From: an uncultured Bradyrhizobium sp.
Lineage (GTDB): Bacteria > Pseudomonadota > Alphaproteobacteria > Rhizobiales > Xanthobacteraceae
Direction of reading: 5' to 3'
NCBI RefSeq assembly: GCF_936943645.1
Contig: NZ_CAKZJO010000082.1
Coordinates: forward strand, 62,001-126,000
DNA: 64,000 nucleotides
Shown here: positions 49,546-58,180 of the stretch, piece after piece
How the letters are laid out: every line of letters begins with the position of its first letter
Position numbering within the stretch: position 1 is the first letter of the stretch
The notes under the pieces: model-generated
What the model was told of the DNA's origin: nothing
Database searches by the model: none
Seen by the model: only the letters and a program-made list of their open reading frames with translations
Program-made: the position numbers and the translations under genes

Positions 49546-51078
49546 ATGCCTGTCCTGCTTCCGACATCCCGTTCGCGCCGCCGCGCCCCGAGCGCTGACG
49601 CCGCGGTCGAGACGCTGACCGACCACGCCATCGTGATCGCCGGCGGCGGGCCGACCGGCCTGATGCTGGCCGCCGAGCTCGCACTCGCCGATGTCGACGT
49701 CGCCGTGGTCGAGCGGCGCGCCGACCAGGCGATCGTCGAGACGCGCGCCGGTGGCCTGCACGCACGCACCATCGAGCTGCTCGATCAGCGCGGCGTCGCC
49801 GACCGCTTCCTGCGCGAAGGAGAGATTCTCCAGCTCGCCGGCTTTGCCTGGACCCGGCTCGATATCAGCGATCTCCCCACGCGGCACCCTTACGGGCTCA
49901 AGCTGCGGCAGGCGCGCATCGAGCAAATTCTGGCCGATTGGGCCGAAGAGCTCGGCGTCACCTTCCATCGCAGCCGCGAGGTCACGGGCTTTGCGGAAGA
50001 CGAGGCCGGGGTGGATGTGACGCTATCCGATGGCGAGCCGTTGCGTGCCAATTATCTCGTCGGCTGCGACGGCGGCCGCAGCCTGGTGCGCAAGGCTGCC
50101 GGCATCGCATTCCCCGGCGCCGCACCGACGCTGAGCAATCTCATGGCCGAGGTCGAGCTGAGCGAGGCGCCACAGCTCGGCCTGCGCCGCGATGGGCTCG
50201 GCTTTCACGGCCTCAGCAAGACCGAGAGCGGACGCGTGCTGGTCGTATTGACCGAAGCAACGATCGCGCGAACCAGCGAGCCGACCTTGCGCGATCTCAG
50301 CGAGGCCCTTATCGCCGTCTACGACACCGACTTCGGTGTGAAAAATCCCGCCTGGATCTCCCGCTTCACCGATGCGGCGCGGCAGGCCGCATCCTATCGC
50401 AAGGGCCGCGTGCTGCTCGCCGGTGACGCCGCGCATATCCACCACTCCGTCGGCGGACAAGGTCTTAACCTCGGTGTACAGGACGCCGTCAATCTCGGCT
50501 GGAAGCTGGCGCACGTGGTCAAGGGCATCTCGCCGGAGAGCCTGCTCGACAGTTACCATTCCGAGCGCCATCCCGTGGCCGCGCGCGTCCTGAAGCACAC
50601 CATGGCGCAGATCGCCCTGCTCCGCCGCGGCGACGACGGCCGCAAGGCCGCGCGCGACGCCCTCGCGGAGCTGCTCGCCATGGACGAGCCGCGCCGGCGC
50701 TTCGGCGCGATGATGAGCGGGCTCGACATCGCCTACGATCTCGGCGAAGGCCACGCGCTGCTCGGGCGACGCATGCCGGATCTTGATGTGACGATCGACG
50801 GACAGACGCGAAAGCTATTCACGCTCCTGCACGGCGCGCGGGGCGTGCTGCTCGATTTCGGCCAGCGAAGCGGCATCGACATCGCGCCATGGGCGGAGCG
50901 CGTCGATGTCGTCGATGCCACCTATGGCGGTTCATGGGAGCTTCCGGTGATCGGACAGGTCGCTGCGCCCGACGCCGTACTGGTGCGGCCCGACGGGCAC
51001 GTGGCTTGGGCCGGAGACGAGAGCCAGCAAGGGCTCGAGAAGGCATTGATGCGGTGGTTCGGGCCGCCTGCTGGGTAG
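49546..51078 (+). CDS. FAD-dependent aromatic/rifampicin-type monooxygenase
   Basis: The start at 49546 has GAGGGG upstream. The 510-residue protein has the dinucleotide motif GGGPTG at 33-38, VVERRADQAIVETRAGGLHA, the DG motif LVGCDGGRSLVRKAAG near 175, and the second FAD motif LLAGDAAHIHHSVGGQGLNL near 292. A C-terminal thioredoxin-like domain follows. This is the class A flavin hydroxylase family (PheA/TfdB and rifampicin monooxygenases), which hydroxylate aromatic rings with NAD(P)H and oxygen. Substrate unknown. Host gene, single. Confidence 0.85.
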   Translation: MPVLLPTSRSRRRAPSADAAVETLTDHAIVIAGGGPTGLMLAAELALADVDVAVVERRADQAIVETRAGGLHARTIELLDQRGVADRFLREGEILQLAGFAWTRLDISDLPTRHPYGLKLRQARIEQILADWAEELGVTFHRSREVTGFAEDEAGVDVTLSDGEPLRANYLVGCDGGRSLVRKAAGIAFPGAAPTLSNLMAEVELSEAPQLGLRRDGLGFHGLSKTESGRVLVVLTEATIARTSEPTLRDLSEALIAVYDTDFGVKNPAWISRFTDAARQAASYRKGRVLLAGDAAHIHHSVGGQGLNLGVQDAVNLGWKLAHVVKGISPESLLDSYHSERHPVAARVLKHTMAQIALLRRGDDGRKAARDALAELLAMDEPRRRFGAMMSGLDIAYDLGEGHALLGRRMPDLDVTIDGQTRKLFTLLHGARGVLLDFGQRSGIDIAPWAERVDVVDATYGGSWELPVIGQVAAPDAVLVRPDGHVAWAGDESQQGLEKALMRWFGPPAG

Positions 51079-51111
51079 TGCAGACGACTTCGCAACGTGT
51101 CCTAATGAAGA

Positions 51112-51130
51112 ACGCCCGCGGCATCCCGCG
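51112..51130 (+). terminator. weak hairpin behind the monooxygenase
   Basis: CGCCCGCGGCATCCCGCGAG can fold weakly; it occupies the terminator position relative to repeat copy 5. Confidence 0.35.
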
Positions 51131-51169
51131 AGCTCGATCCGGACATCTCTCAATAATGTCGTTTTACCG

Positions 51170-51191
51170 GTGTTTTGCCCGACGCATCAAA
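51170..51191. repeat. intergenic repeat copy 5
   Basis: Core GTGTTTTGCCCGACGCATCA preceded by TCAATAATGTCGTTTTACC. The stop codon of the AHH effector lies five bases to the right, so the effector module was placed directly against the repeat. Confidence 0.9.
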
Positions 51192-51195
51192 CGAT

Positions 51196-52918
51196 TTATT
51201 GCGGTGGAAGCAACGGCCGCACCCAGCGCGAGAACCACTCCTCGGCTTCATTGCTCGGCTTGCCTGGACCATCTACGCCGAAGATCGGTGGCGGAATGAG
51301 GTAGCTTGGTTCGTCCGCGAACGCACCGACCGGCTTGCTCGGCTGCGGTTGGCCGCTGCTAGCACTCGGGAAGGTCCAATTGCCAAACCGCTCGTTGAAT
51401 TCCGTGGACGGCAGATATGGCACCGGAGCACTCCCCGCGCTGAACACACTACCCGCGTTCGACTCGTTGACCTGCGTGAGGCGCCGAACGTTCTCGGGCG
51501 GGACTGATCCGCGTGCTGGAGCGTCCGGCATCTTATAAGGGTCTGCCGTCTCGTTGGGCACAGATCCGTTCGTACCGCCCCAATTGCCAAAGCGATCCGC
51601 AAAAGTGCTCGCGCGGGTCGCCGCATCGGTCGAAGAAGCTCCGCCCAGTTGCCGCCCAAAGCTCGATGAGGCCGAAGAGCCGCTGTTCCCGGCTGTGTTG
51701 TCGACGTTAAGTCCGTTGCCTATGGTGTCGAGCGGCGAGGCTCCTGTCGAGAACACTCCTCCGCTGGGAGCGGCGGCGCCCCTCGCCGGGCCGGAACTGC
51801 TTTCTCCCGCAGTGGCAGCGCGCGTGAGCGCCAACACGGCCATGATGCCAAGCAGCCAAGCGGGAGTGAAGGCAGCCGCTACGCCGACCCCGGCCGCACC
51901 GGCCAACCAGGGGAGAATATCACGCTCCGGAGATGCGCCTCCAGCCAACGGATTCTCATAGTACGGAGACATCACTCCGGAGTGCGGATCGGATTGGAGC
52001 ACAAACGGAGCTGCTGGAGTGGCTGTTGTCGGAGGTAACTGACCGAGCCGCTGTTCACCGGGATCTGGTGCTGGAAATGCCGGCAACGCGCCCGTGAAGC
52101 GCGGATCACTCGGTCCGAGCCCTTCTGGCTCGCTAAGCCACCCGAGAAACGGAGGAAAGAAGGGGGGCGGCAATGGAATGTCTTGCGGGTTGGCCGGCGT
52201 CGTCGGAGGGACCAGGAAATCATCATCGACGGGGGCAAACTTGGAGTACTGCGTTCCGCGCAGATTCTTGTTTTCTGACGTGATCTTGACGTTTGGATTA
52301 CTCTCAATCGCGTCATGCAGCAGTTTCTCTCGTCGCGCATCGTCCCGTATTGTTGACCACAGCAGCAGATGTTCGTGACCCGCCTCCAATCCCTCTTGTT
52401 CAGTATCCCGAATTCCTTTTCGTGCATCCGGATGGATGCTCAACATAGGCCTCATTGCGCTTGATGACCTTTTCGAGAGTCGATTTGAACTCTTCCAGTG
52501 TTTTTCCATCTGGCAAATTTGTATGGAGCTCACCATTGCCGAAACCGATGCGCATTGCGTCCAATAGAGTCCGTATCTTCGCCTCACGCACGTCCGCTTG
52601 GGGAATTTTTGCGATTCGATCGAGAACGCATTTTATAGTGCCGAAGTAAATGTCCGGGTGCCCACCGGCATGCGGCGATAAGCCCATAGCCGCAGCCAAT
52701 CGGCGCCCCACTGGCAGATAGATGCCGTTGGCGATGGAGTCGATCCCCAGTTTCTGCTGATCGATGCCATCAAATGCAGGATGACCTCTGAGCAATTGCG
52801 GGATCATACGGTGATAGGCTAAAATTGACATTCTGCCACGACGCTCGATAGCTTCTGGGTGAAATGAATAGGATTGAGCTTCGACAGACCTGGCTCTGAT
52901 GCGGTCCAACTGCCGCAC
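51196..52918 (-). pseudogene. class B effector with AHH nuclease domain, frameshifted
   Basis: The N-terminal part (GTG at 52918) reads MSILAYHRMIPQLLRGHPAF, LGIDSIANGIYLPV and PHAGGHPDIYFGTIKCVLDR, matching the AHH family of HNH/EndoVII nuclease toxins. It runs out of frame at EHPSGCTKRNSGY. The rest is one frame away (IHPDARKGIRDTEQEGLEAG, then a Pro-rich arm, a hydrophobic segment near WLAGAAGVGVAAAFTPAWLL and the tail VRRLTQVNESNAGSVFSAGS, APVPYLP, FNERFGNW). One indel near 52430-52450 separates them. Imm11-type immunity lies upstream and is intact. A sequencing error cannot be excluded. Confidence 0.75.
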
Positions 52919-53174
52919 GCACAGATGCAGCCGCCGCGCGCGCGGATGTTCGGCGCGGCTAAGAGGCTGACTAGAAGCGAGTGCAAGTCCTGATGAGGGT
53001 CGCCCGGGACACGCTTAGGTTATGCTCGGCAAAGGGCGATATTGCCGAGCTAAGGTCCGTGCCGCCGCCCGGGCGCGACAAGCGACACCGGGCCGTGAGA
53101 ATTTTAGTTAGGATGCGTTTGACTGCCTTGGCCGCGAATCCAACTCGAAAGTCTTCCGTGGCTCGGCCGAGTGA
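52919..53174. other. gap between Imm11 gene and AHH effector
   Basis: 256 bases without a supported gene; may hold the effector leader. Confidence 0.35.
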
Positions 53175-53843
53175 TCATCGGGAGGGAGAAGCCTTACGTC
53201 GCCTTGGGAGTGTTAGCATCGGGAGATAGGACGCGTCTTCGAACAGCACACCCCTGAGTCCCGCCGATTTCCAAGCGTCCTTCAGAACTTGGTCGCATAT
53301 GATACGCAGCTCAGCGTGCGCCATTCGAAATACATGCGCATCACCGACCAGTTCTTCCTTGAAAACGAGTTCGACATCCCCAAAAAAATCGTAGCACTTC
53401 TGACCGAAGTCCCGGGCGGCCGGATCGTCAGAAATCCCGATCTCCAGCTTTGATCGTTCCTCGTCCACTGCGTCGAGAAAACGCCGAACGTCGCAGAACC
53501 AGTACCGAGGTCCATCCCAGACTCCGTTCTGAACATCAACGTCGCAGGCAAGGAAAGAAAACGCCTCGGGGTCGACGGCTTCGAACACGCTTTTCGCCCG
53601 GTCAGAGATCAGCCACAACCCGTACCAGCCCTCACAGTCTCGAGGCCGACGACTTTTCCGATCAAGTGTGATACGCGGCGTCGGCCCGGTAAAATTCGAC
53701 AAGTGCCCCAAACCCAGACGAACATGGCTATTGTCAGTGATTTGACATCTAATAGCATCGCCTGTTCGATAAAAATCCATCTGGTAGAACTTACGCTCCC
53801 GCAAGGAGGAGCGTTTGCTTCGCTTCGGCTGTCCATTACTCAT
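53175..53843 (-). CDS. Imm11 (DUF1629)-like immunity protein
   Basis: The 222-residue cytosolic protein contains RKFYQMDFYR, RPRDCEGWYGLWLISDRAKS, AFSFLACDVDV and DGPRYWFCDVRRFLDAVDEE, the pattern of Imm11/DUF1629 proteins that often accompany AHH nuclease toxins. It lies directly upstream of the AHH effector in the same direction. Imm11 with AHH is a known pairing; the specific assignment here is inferred. An internal Met at 53780 is an alternative start. Confidence 0.75.
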   Translation of the reverse strand: MSNGQPKRSKRSSLRERKFYQMDFYRTGDAIRCQITDNSHVRLGLGHLSNFTGPTPRITLDRKSRRPRDCEGWYGLWLISDRAKSVFEAVDPEAFSFLACDVDVQNGVWDGPRYWFCDVRRFLDAVDEERSKLEIGISDDPAARDFGQKCYDFFGDVELVFKEELVGDAHVFRMAHAELRIICDQVLKDAWKSAGLRGVLFEDASYLPMLTLPRRRKASPSR

Positions 53844-53957
53844 CTGAATATACCAGCTGTTCGAGGCTTCGACGGAATGAACATCTGAGGTTGTTCAATC
53901 GAAAGAGCGTTTGGACTTGATGACGATCATGGGCGCATGCCCTGAACGTGTCACAAA

Positions 53958-53987
53958 AAAAGCCCGCGGCGCACTGCGGGCATTTTT
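53958..53987. terminator. hairpin preceding intergenic repeat copy 6
   Basis: AAAGCCCGCGGCGCACTGCG then GGCATTTTT forms a strong stem with T tract on the plus side and A tract on the other, so it may act in both directions. Confidence 0.7.
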
Positions 53988-54016
53988 CAAATCTTGCCGA
54001 TGATGCCACTCTGGCA

Positions 54017-54038
54017 GTGTTTTGCCCGACGTGTCAAA
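54017..54038. repeat. intergenic repeat copy 6
   Basis: Core GTGTTTTGCCCGACGTGTCA preceded by CCGATGATGCCACTCTGGCA. Confidence 0.9.
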
Positions 54039-54083
54039 CTATCGATCTCGCGGGATTCAACGGCAAGCATGAGCTTGTCAACA

Positions 54084-54863
54084 TCAGTGCTTGAACTCAT
54101 CAACGCAGTAAAACACCGGCAGTCCGCCAAACACATCGGAGTTCCTGTGACGCACCTGAATGCGCTCGCTCGCACTTGCCCCGATGGTGTCGCCGTCCTT
54201 CACCACGCTGCCGTGTTCGATCAGATACACGGAAAGGCCGGCCACCTTGTCGAACAATTCCGGAAGCGTGAGCTTGCCGGTCACGAACTCGATCTCACGG
54301 TCGACGAAGGCCGCCAGCCCCATCGTGACCGCGCCGATCTTGGCGCCTGACCGGAACGGCAGAATGTCGACCCACAGCCTGAAGGGGTAGTCGGGATATG
54401 GTGCGAACGAATAGCTGGACGTCTCGAGCCAGAGGTCGGCGGCCCGCGCGACCCGGCCTGCCCACACCACGCCGCAAGCTTCCGGCATCGTCGCAATCAA
54501 CGCGCCGATGACCGCCGTCGTGATGCGCGCCGCGACCAGCGGCTGCTCGCTCTTTCCGAGCATCGAGACGATCACGTGACCGCGATGCCGGGCGGCCACC
54601 GCCTTGCTCTCCGGCCAATTCGTGGCAGCGCGCGCCCAGAGCCCCTGGTCGTGCGGAATGGGCGCCGGCATCGGCATGACGGCAACGAGCTCTGTGCCGC
54701 AGCGAATGAGCGGTGAGTTTGCCGGAGCCTTGTGTGCACCTCCGTCGTCCTCCGCCTTCGTTGCCAATTCCGGGTGTCGGTCGTGAAGTATTTTGGCGAC
54801 CGCTGACATGTCCGGCGTCACCGGATCGTCCAATAAGACGACGGCGAGAAGCGAGCTACTCAT
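54084..54863 (-). CDS. DUF4261-like protein
   Basis: The 259-residue cytosolic protein has RHRGHVIVSMLGKSEQPLVA near residue 90, SYSFAPYPDYPFRLWVDILP near 150 and GAVTMGLAAFVDREIEF near 175, the pattern of DUF4261, a family commonly found as an orphan or immunity-type gene. It stands alone downstream of no recognisable toxin, so it could be an orphan immunity gene or a host gene. Function unknown. Confidence 0.65.
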   Translation of the reverse strand: MSSSLLAVVLLDDPVTPDMSAVAKILHDRHPELATKAEDDGGAHKAPANSPLIRCGTELVAVMPMPAPIPHDQGLWARAATNWPESKAVAARHRGHVIVSMLGKSEQPLVAARITTAVIGALIATMPEACGVVWAGRVARAADLWLETSSYSFAPYPDYPFRLWVDILPFRSGAKIGAVTMGLAAFVDREIEFVTGKLTLPELFDKVAGLSVYLIEHGSVVKDGDTIGASASERIQVRHRNSDVFGGLPVFYCVDEFKH

Positions 54864-55548
54864 CGACTGCCCCGCAAAAAATCGTGAACGAATTCAACTT
54901 GGCCATTCGCCCACAGGTTGAAACGCCACCTGCGTAGAACAAAAGAAGAACACAGTCAATAGGCGCTTTTTGTCTTCGAACTGATGCTTCGCCGAACGGC
55001 GGCTTCGACCCCGAGCGGAGACATCTAGTTCGATCATCTGCGACGCGACTTTCGTGTATCGCACGCGAACCCGCGCCGCGGCTCGTCTCCCGGCATCCGC
55101 GTCCGACTCGCGCTCCTTCGGCGGCGGCTCCATCGTCTTGCGTTCCCAAGACGTATCGGGCGTCGGCTGTGCCAGCAGCGCGCGAGACTTTGCGCACATT
55201 CTCTCGCATGATTTCGGACTGCTGATGGTCGGTAGGCGATGGCCGACAGTCGCATCCCCATGCTCCCTTCGCTCAGCGAGCGGGAGCACGCTTCCTCTCT
55301 CAGCCACCAACTCCTACAGACGAACGCTTTGTTCAAAAGTGCACTTAAGCAACGCTCGCATCAGATGAGTAAGTGGCTCAAAAGGCTCAAGCTTCCCGGT
55401 GAAGATTTAATGTACCGCCATATCAAAAGATACAGACTCTCCGCCGCCGCAGGCGTAGGCTTCGTGCATCACCGCAAGGCCCGTGGCAGAGATCGGTGAT
55501 GAGAACGCCAGTTGCGCTCCCGCCCCACTCGAACGAGGGAGCAGCGCC
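54864..55548. other. 685-base stretch without a supported gene
   Basis: Several frames of 75-140 codons exist on both strands but their products are Arg/Ser-rich and none has a convincing start and composition. Probably degraded or regulatory DNA at the right edge of the accessory region. Confidence 0.5.
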
Positions 55549-55749
55549 ATGCTGAAGCGGCGTCGTTTCAAACAGATCACGACACTCACCGAAAGACTCA
55601 GCGAGGAAGCCGCGCGCTGCCGCGACGAGGCGCGCACGCTCGCGCCGGGTCGCCGCCGCGAGATGCTGTTGCGCCGGGCGCGGCAGGACGAAATGGCGAT
55701 GCAGATCGACGCCTGGCTGCGCTCGCCCGGCCTGAGGGCGCCGACATGA
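55549..55749 (+). CDS. small basic helical protein
   Basis: GAGGGAGC precedes the ATG at 55549. The 66-residue protein (MLKRRRFKQITTLTERLSEE, RDEARTLAPGRRREMLLRRA) is a basic amphipathic helix. Its stop overlaps the next start (ATGA). Widespread in Bradyrhizobium by recollection; role unknown. Confidence 0.65.
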   Translation: MLKRRRFKQITTLTERLSEEAARCRDEARTLAPGRRREMLLRRARQDEMAMQIDAWLRSPGLRAPT

Positions 55750-55973
55750 CGCAACAATATCGCGCTTATCTCGTCGGCGAAGACGGCGTCTTCCGTTCGG
55801 CCGAGGCCTTCGAGGCCGCATCCGACGAATCCGCCCTCACCTTCGCCCGGCAGTTCACCCGGCTCGGCAAGGTCGAGGTCTGGCAGCTCGGCCGCAAGAT
55901 CGCGGTGCGGGAGTCCGGGCAATCGTTTCCGCCGCCGGCGACGCAAACCTTGCCGCCCTTGACGCGTCAGTGA
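55746..55973 (+). CDS. small protein coupled to the previous gene
   Basis: The 75-residue protein (MTQQYRAYLVGEDGVFRSAE, FARQFTRLGKVEVWQLGRKI) overlaps the upstream stop by four bases and ends seven bases inside the convergent DUF6894-like gene. Function unknown. Confidence 0.65.
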   Translation: MTQQYRAYLVGEDGVFRSAEAFEAASDESALTFARQFTRLGKVEVWQLGRKIAVRESGQSFPPPATQTLPPLTRQ

Positions 55974-56233
55974 TCGCCCGATGACCCGGGCGGCCTGAAG
56001 GTCTCGATCGCGAAGGACAGCGTCACCTGCATGACGGGCCCGCTGGCGTCGCGAACGGCGATTTCCATTCTCTGCCTCCCCGCTGCCGGCGCGGAGATGA
56101 TGGCATCCCGCGCCATGTCGCCGACCGATTTGGCGGCCTCGGCCTGGACCGCCCGCATGCTGGACAGATCCAGGCCTTCCTCGTCGAGCGCCGTACCCCG
56201 CTCGTCGGTCAAGTCGAAGTAATACCGCGGCAT
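55967..56233 (-). CDS. DUF6894-like small protein
   Basis: From the ATG at 56233 the 88-residue protein begins MPRYYFDLTDERGTALDEEG and continues LDLSSMRAVQAEAAKSVGDM, the DUF6894 pattern, many copies of which occur in Bradyrhizobium. It overlaps the convergent gene by seven bases. Function unknown. Confidence 0.75.
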   Translation of the reverse strand: MPRYYFDLTDERGTALDEEGLDLSSMRAVQAEAAKSVGDMARDAIISAPAAGRQRMEIAVRDASGPVMQVTLSFAIETFRPPGSSGDH

Positions 56234-56370
56234 GTTTTCATGTTCCTCTGCCCTATTAGGCCCGGGGCGGGACAAAGGTTTCCAAAGGCGAAAAAATTCT
56301 GCCGGGCCACGGCTTCCCGGAAGCGGCCTGTTTCGGCAAGAGCGAGGCTGCGCCAGCCTCGCACGCGCCC

Positions 56371-56619
56371 TCATTCCTCCGCGAGCTTGTGCTCGATATA
56401 GGCATCCACCGTTTCGGCGAAGGAGCGTTGCACGCCGACCGCGACATCATGCTGGTCGAGCGCGTCGCGCTGGAGCACGCGCAGGCCGCGCCCGCGGGCG
56501 CTGACCGGCGCGGTGTTGAGATATTGATCGATGGCGCCCTTGGCGAGCGGGATGGCCTTGGGATCGCCCCTGGCGATCAGGAGCCTGAGCAGGCTCTGGC
56601 ATTCGGCCAAGCCGGGCAT
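56371..56619 (-). CDS. small protein, unknown
   Basis: The 82-residue frame (MPGLAECQSLLRLLIARGDP, KAIPLAKGAIDQYLNTAPVS, AYIEHKLAEE) follows the 34-residue gene closely. Composition is protein-like and helical; no family. Confidence 0.45.
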   Translation of the reverse strand: MPGLAECQSLLRLLIARGDPKAIPLAKGAIDQYLNTAPVSARGRGLRVLQRDALDQHDVAVGVQRSFAETVDAYIEHKLAEE

Positions 56620-56631
56620 GGAATCGGCCTT

Positions 56632-56736
56632 TCACCTTTGCTGCGATTTCGGCTTCGGCCGCTTCACCGGCTGGGTGTGGGTGCCGAACAGCGCCAGCAG
56701 GAACGCGACTTCTTCCTTCGAACCGATCTGGATCAT
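56632..56736 (-). CDS. 34-residue basic peptide
   Basis: GGAG six bases before the ATG at 56736 opens MIQIGSKEEVAFLLALFGTH, ending PVKRPKPKSQQR. It lies 12 bases before the next minus-strand gene. Too short for family assignment; accepted for its ribosome site and spacing. Confidence 0.45.
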   Translation of the reverse strand: MIQIGSKEEVAFLLALFGTHTQPVKRPKPKSQQR

Positions 56737-56948
56737 GATGATCTCCTTTTCGCTCCGTTGGTCGAGGCCCGGAGCGAAGGAGTTCAGGGCAATCGGGTTT
56801 CAGCACTGTTTCAACCGTGTTTCGTCGCGCCCTGGCATCAGGTCCCGCCTGCTTGTGTACACAATTGAACATCGCTGCACGCTTCTCGGTTCCTTAACGG
56901 GTGCTGCGTAACGTCCACGCCATTGCAGGACTTGCGGGAGTATTCGGG

Positions 56949-57719
56949 ATGGTCGTGAAGTGCGCAGGATGCGCTGACGGAACGGAGCTGCCGTTCGAAT
57001 TCAAGATGGCGTTTCAGCCGATCGTCGACGTCGCCGCGCAGCGGATCTGGGGCTATGAAGCGCTGGTGCGTGGCCCGGGCGGCGAGAGCGCGCACAGCGT
57101 GCTGAGCCAGCTCACCGACGAGCAGCTCTACCGCTTCGACCAGGCCGCCCGCGTCATGGCGATCGAAACCGCAGGCAGGCTGTTTACGGATCCGCACGCA
57201 CGGCTCTCGATCAACTTCATGCCGAATGCCGTCTACGAGCCGCGCGCCTGCATCCAGAAATCGCTGCAAGCCGCGCGACGCGCCAATTTCCCCGCGGCCA
57301 ATCTGATGTTCGAGTTCACCGAGAACGAGCGGATGAGCGACCCCGCGCATGTCGAGAACATCGTGCAGTCCTACAAGGCGCTCGGCTTCTGGACGGCGCT
57401 GGACGATTTCGGCGCGGGCTATGCCGGCCTCGGCCTGTTGGCCCGGCTGCAGCCGAACCTGATCAAGATCGACATGGAGCTGCTGCGCGACATCCATCTC
57501 AGCCATCCCAAGCAGGTCATCGTCGCCGGCCTTGCCGGAATGGCGCGCGCGCTCGATATCACGGTGCTGGCCGAGGGCGTCGAGAACGAGGCCGAGCTCA
57601 CCACCCTGCGCGCCGCGGGGATTTCGCTGTTTCAGGGCTATCATTTCGCAAGGCCCGGCTTCATGTCGCTGCCGACGGTGCGTGGGCTCGAGCCGACGGC
57701 CGTGTCGCTCGCCGGGTGA
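56949..57719 (+). CDS. EAL-domain c-di-GMP phosphodiesterase
   Basis: The chosen start at 56949 (MVVKCAGCADG) keeps a CxxC-type pair that may bind metal or heme. The 256-residue protein is essentially one EAL domain: AFQPIVDVAAQRIWGYEALV with E37-A38-L39, INFMPNAV, FEFTENERM, DDFGAGYAGL near 153, KIDMELLRDI, VLAEGVENEAEL, and a QGYHFARPGF end. The catalytic acidic residues are present, so hydrolysis of cyclic di-GMP is likely. No sensor domain besides the short N-terminus. Confidence 0.85.
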   Translation: MVVKCAGCADGTELPFEFKMAFQPIVDVAAQRIWGYEALVRGPGGESAHSVLSQLTDEQLYRFDQAARVMAIETAGRLFTDPHARLSINFMPNAVYEPRACIQKSLQAARRANFPAANLMFEFTENERMSDPAHVENIVQSYKALGFWTALDDFGAGYAGLGLLARLQPNLIKIDMELLRDIHLSHPKQVIVAGLAGMARALDITVLAEGVENEAELTTLRAAGISLFQGYHFARPGFMSLPTVRGLEPTAVSLAG

Positions 57720-57765
57720 GATGAGCCGGTTTTCGACTGCCCCGAACGAGAGCGTTCATCAGCCA

Positions 57766-57797
57766 AAAGCCCGCGCGGATCGCTCCACGCGGGCTTT
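57766..57797 (+). terminator. terminator behind the EAL gene
   Basis: AAAGCCCGCGCGG...CACGCGGGCTTT hairpin about 45 bases after the stop with T-rich 3' side; A tract on the other side allows bidirectional use for the convergent 26-residue gene. Confidence 0.7.
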
Positions 57798-57860
57798 CTC
57801 TTGCCGCTCGCCGAGCTTCGCTCGAAAGCTCGCATCGCCAGGCAGACGCAAGTTTTCGTC

Positions 57861-57941
57861 TCAGTGCATGTGGCCGATCAGATAGACACCACCACCGAGA
57901 ATGAGCACGGCCGGAACGGCCCAGATCAGAAGTACGGGCAT
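57861..57941 (-). CDS. 26-residue membrane peptide
   Basis: AGGAGAG precedes the ATG at 57941, opening MPVLLIWAVPAVLILGGGVY and ending LIGHMH: one membrane span with a His-containing tail. It is 11 bases downstream of the next gene's stop and in the same direction. Function unknown. Confidence 0.6.
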   Translation of the reverse strand: MPVLLIWAVPAVLILGGGVYLIGHMH

Positions 57942-57952
57942 GGTTTCTCTCC

Positions 57953-58180
57953 TCAGTTGGTCGTGCAGACCTTGACGGTCTTCATGCCGGTCTCGGCTTC
58001 AGACCGGGTCTTGTAGACGGTGTCGCCGCTGACGACGGTGGTTTCCGTGGTCGTCGGCTTCGCCTCCGTGATGGTGCACTTCTTGGTCTTGACGTCCTGC
58101 ACCACGTAGAACGACTGCGCGAATGCAGGCGCCGCGAACGACGTCAACACGGCAGCGGCAATGATGGTCTTGATCTTCAT
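57953..58180 (-). CDS. small secreted protein
   Basis: From the ATG at 58180 (GGAGGA upstream) the 75-residue protein has a signal peptide MKIKTIIAAAVLTSFAAPAF cut after AQS and a mature part with two Cys (KKCTITEAKPTTTETTVVSG, VKVCTTN). A common small periplasmic protein in this genus by recollection; role unknown. Confidence 0.75.
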   Translation of the reverse strand: MKIKTIIAAAVLTSFAAPAFAQSFYVVQDVKTKKCTITEAKPTTTETTVVSGDTVYKTRSEAETGMKTVKVCTTN

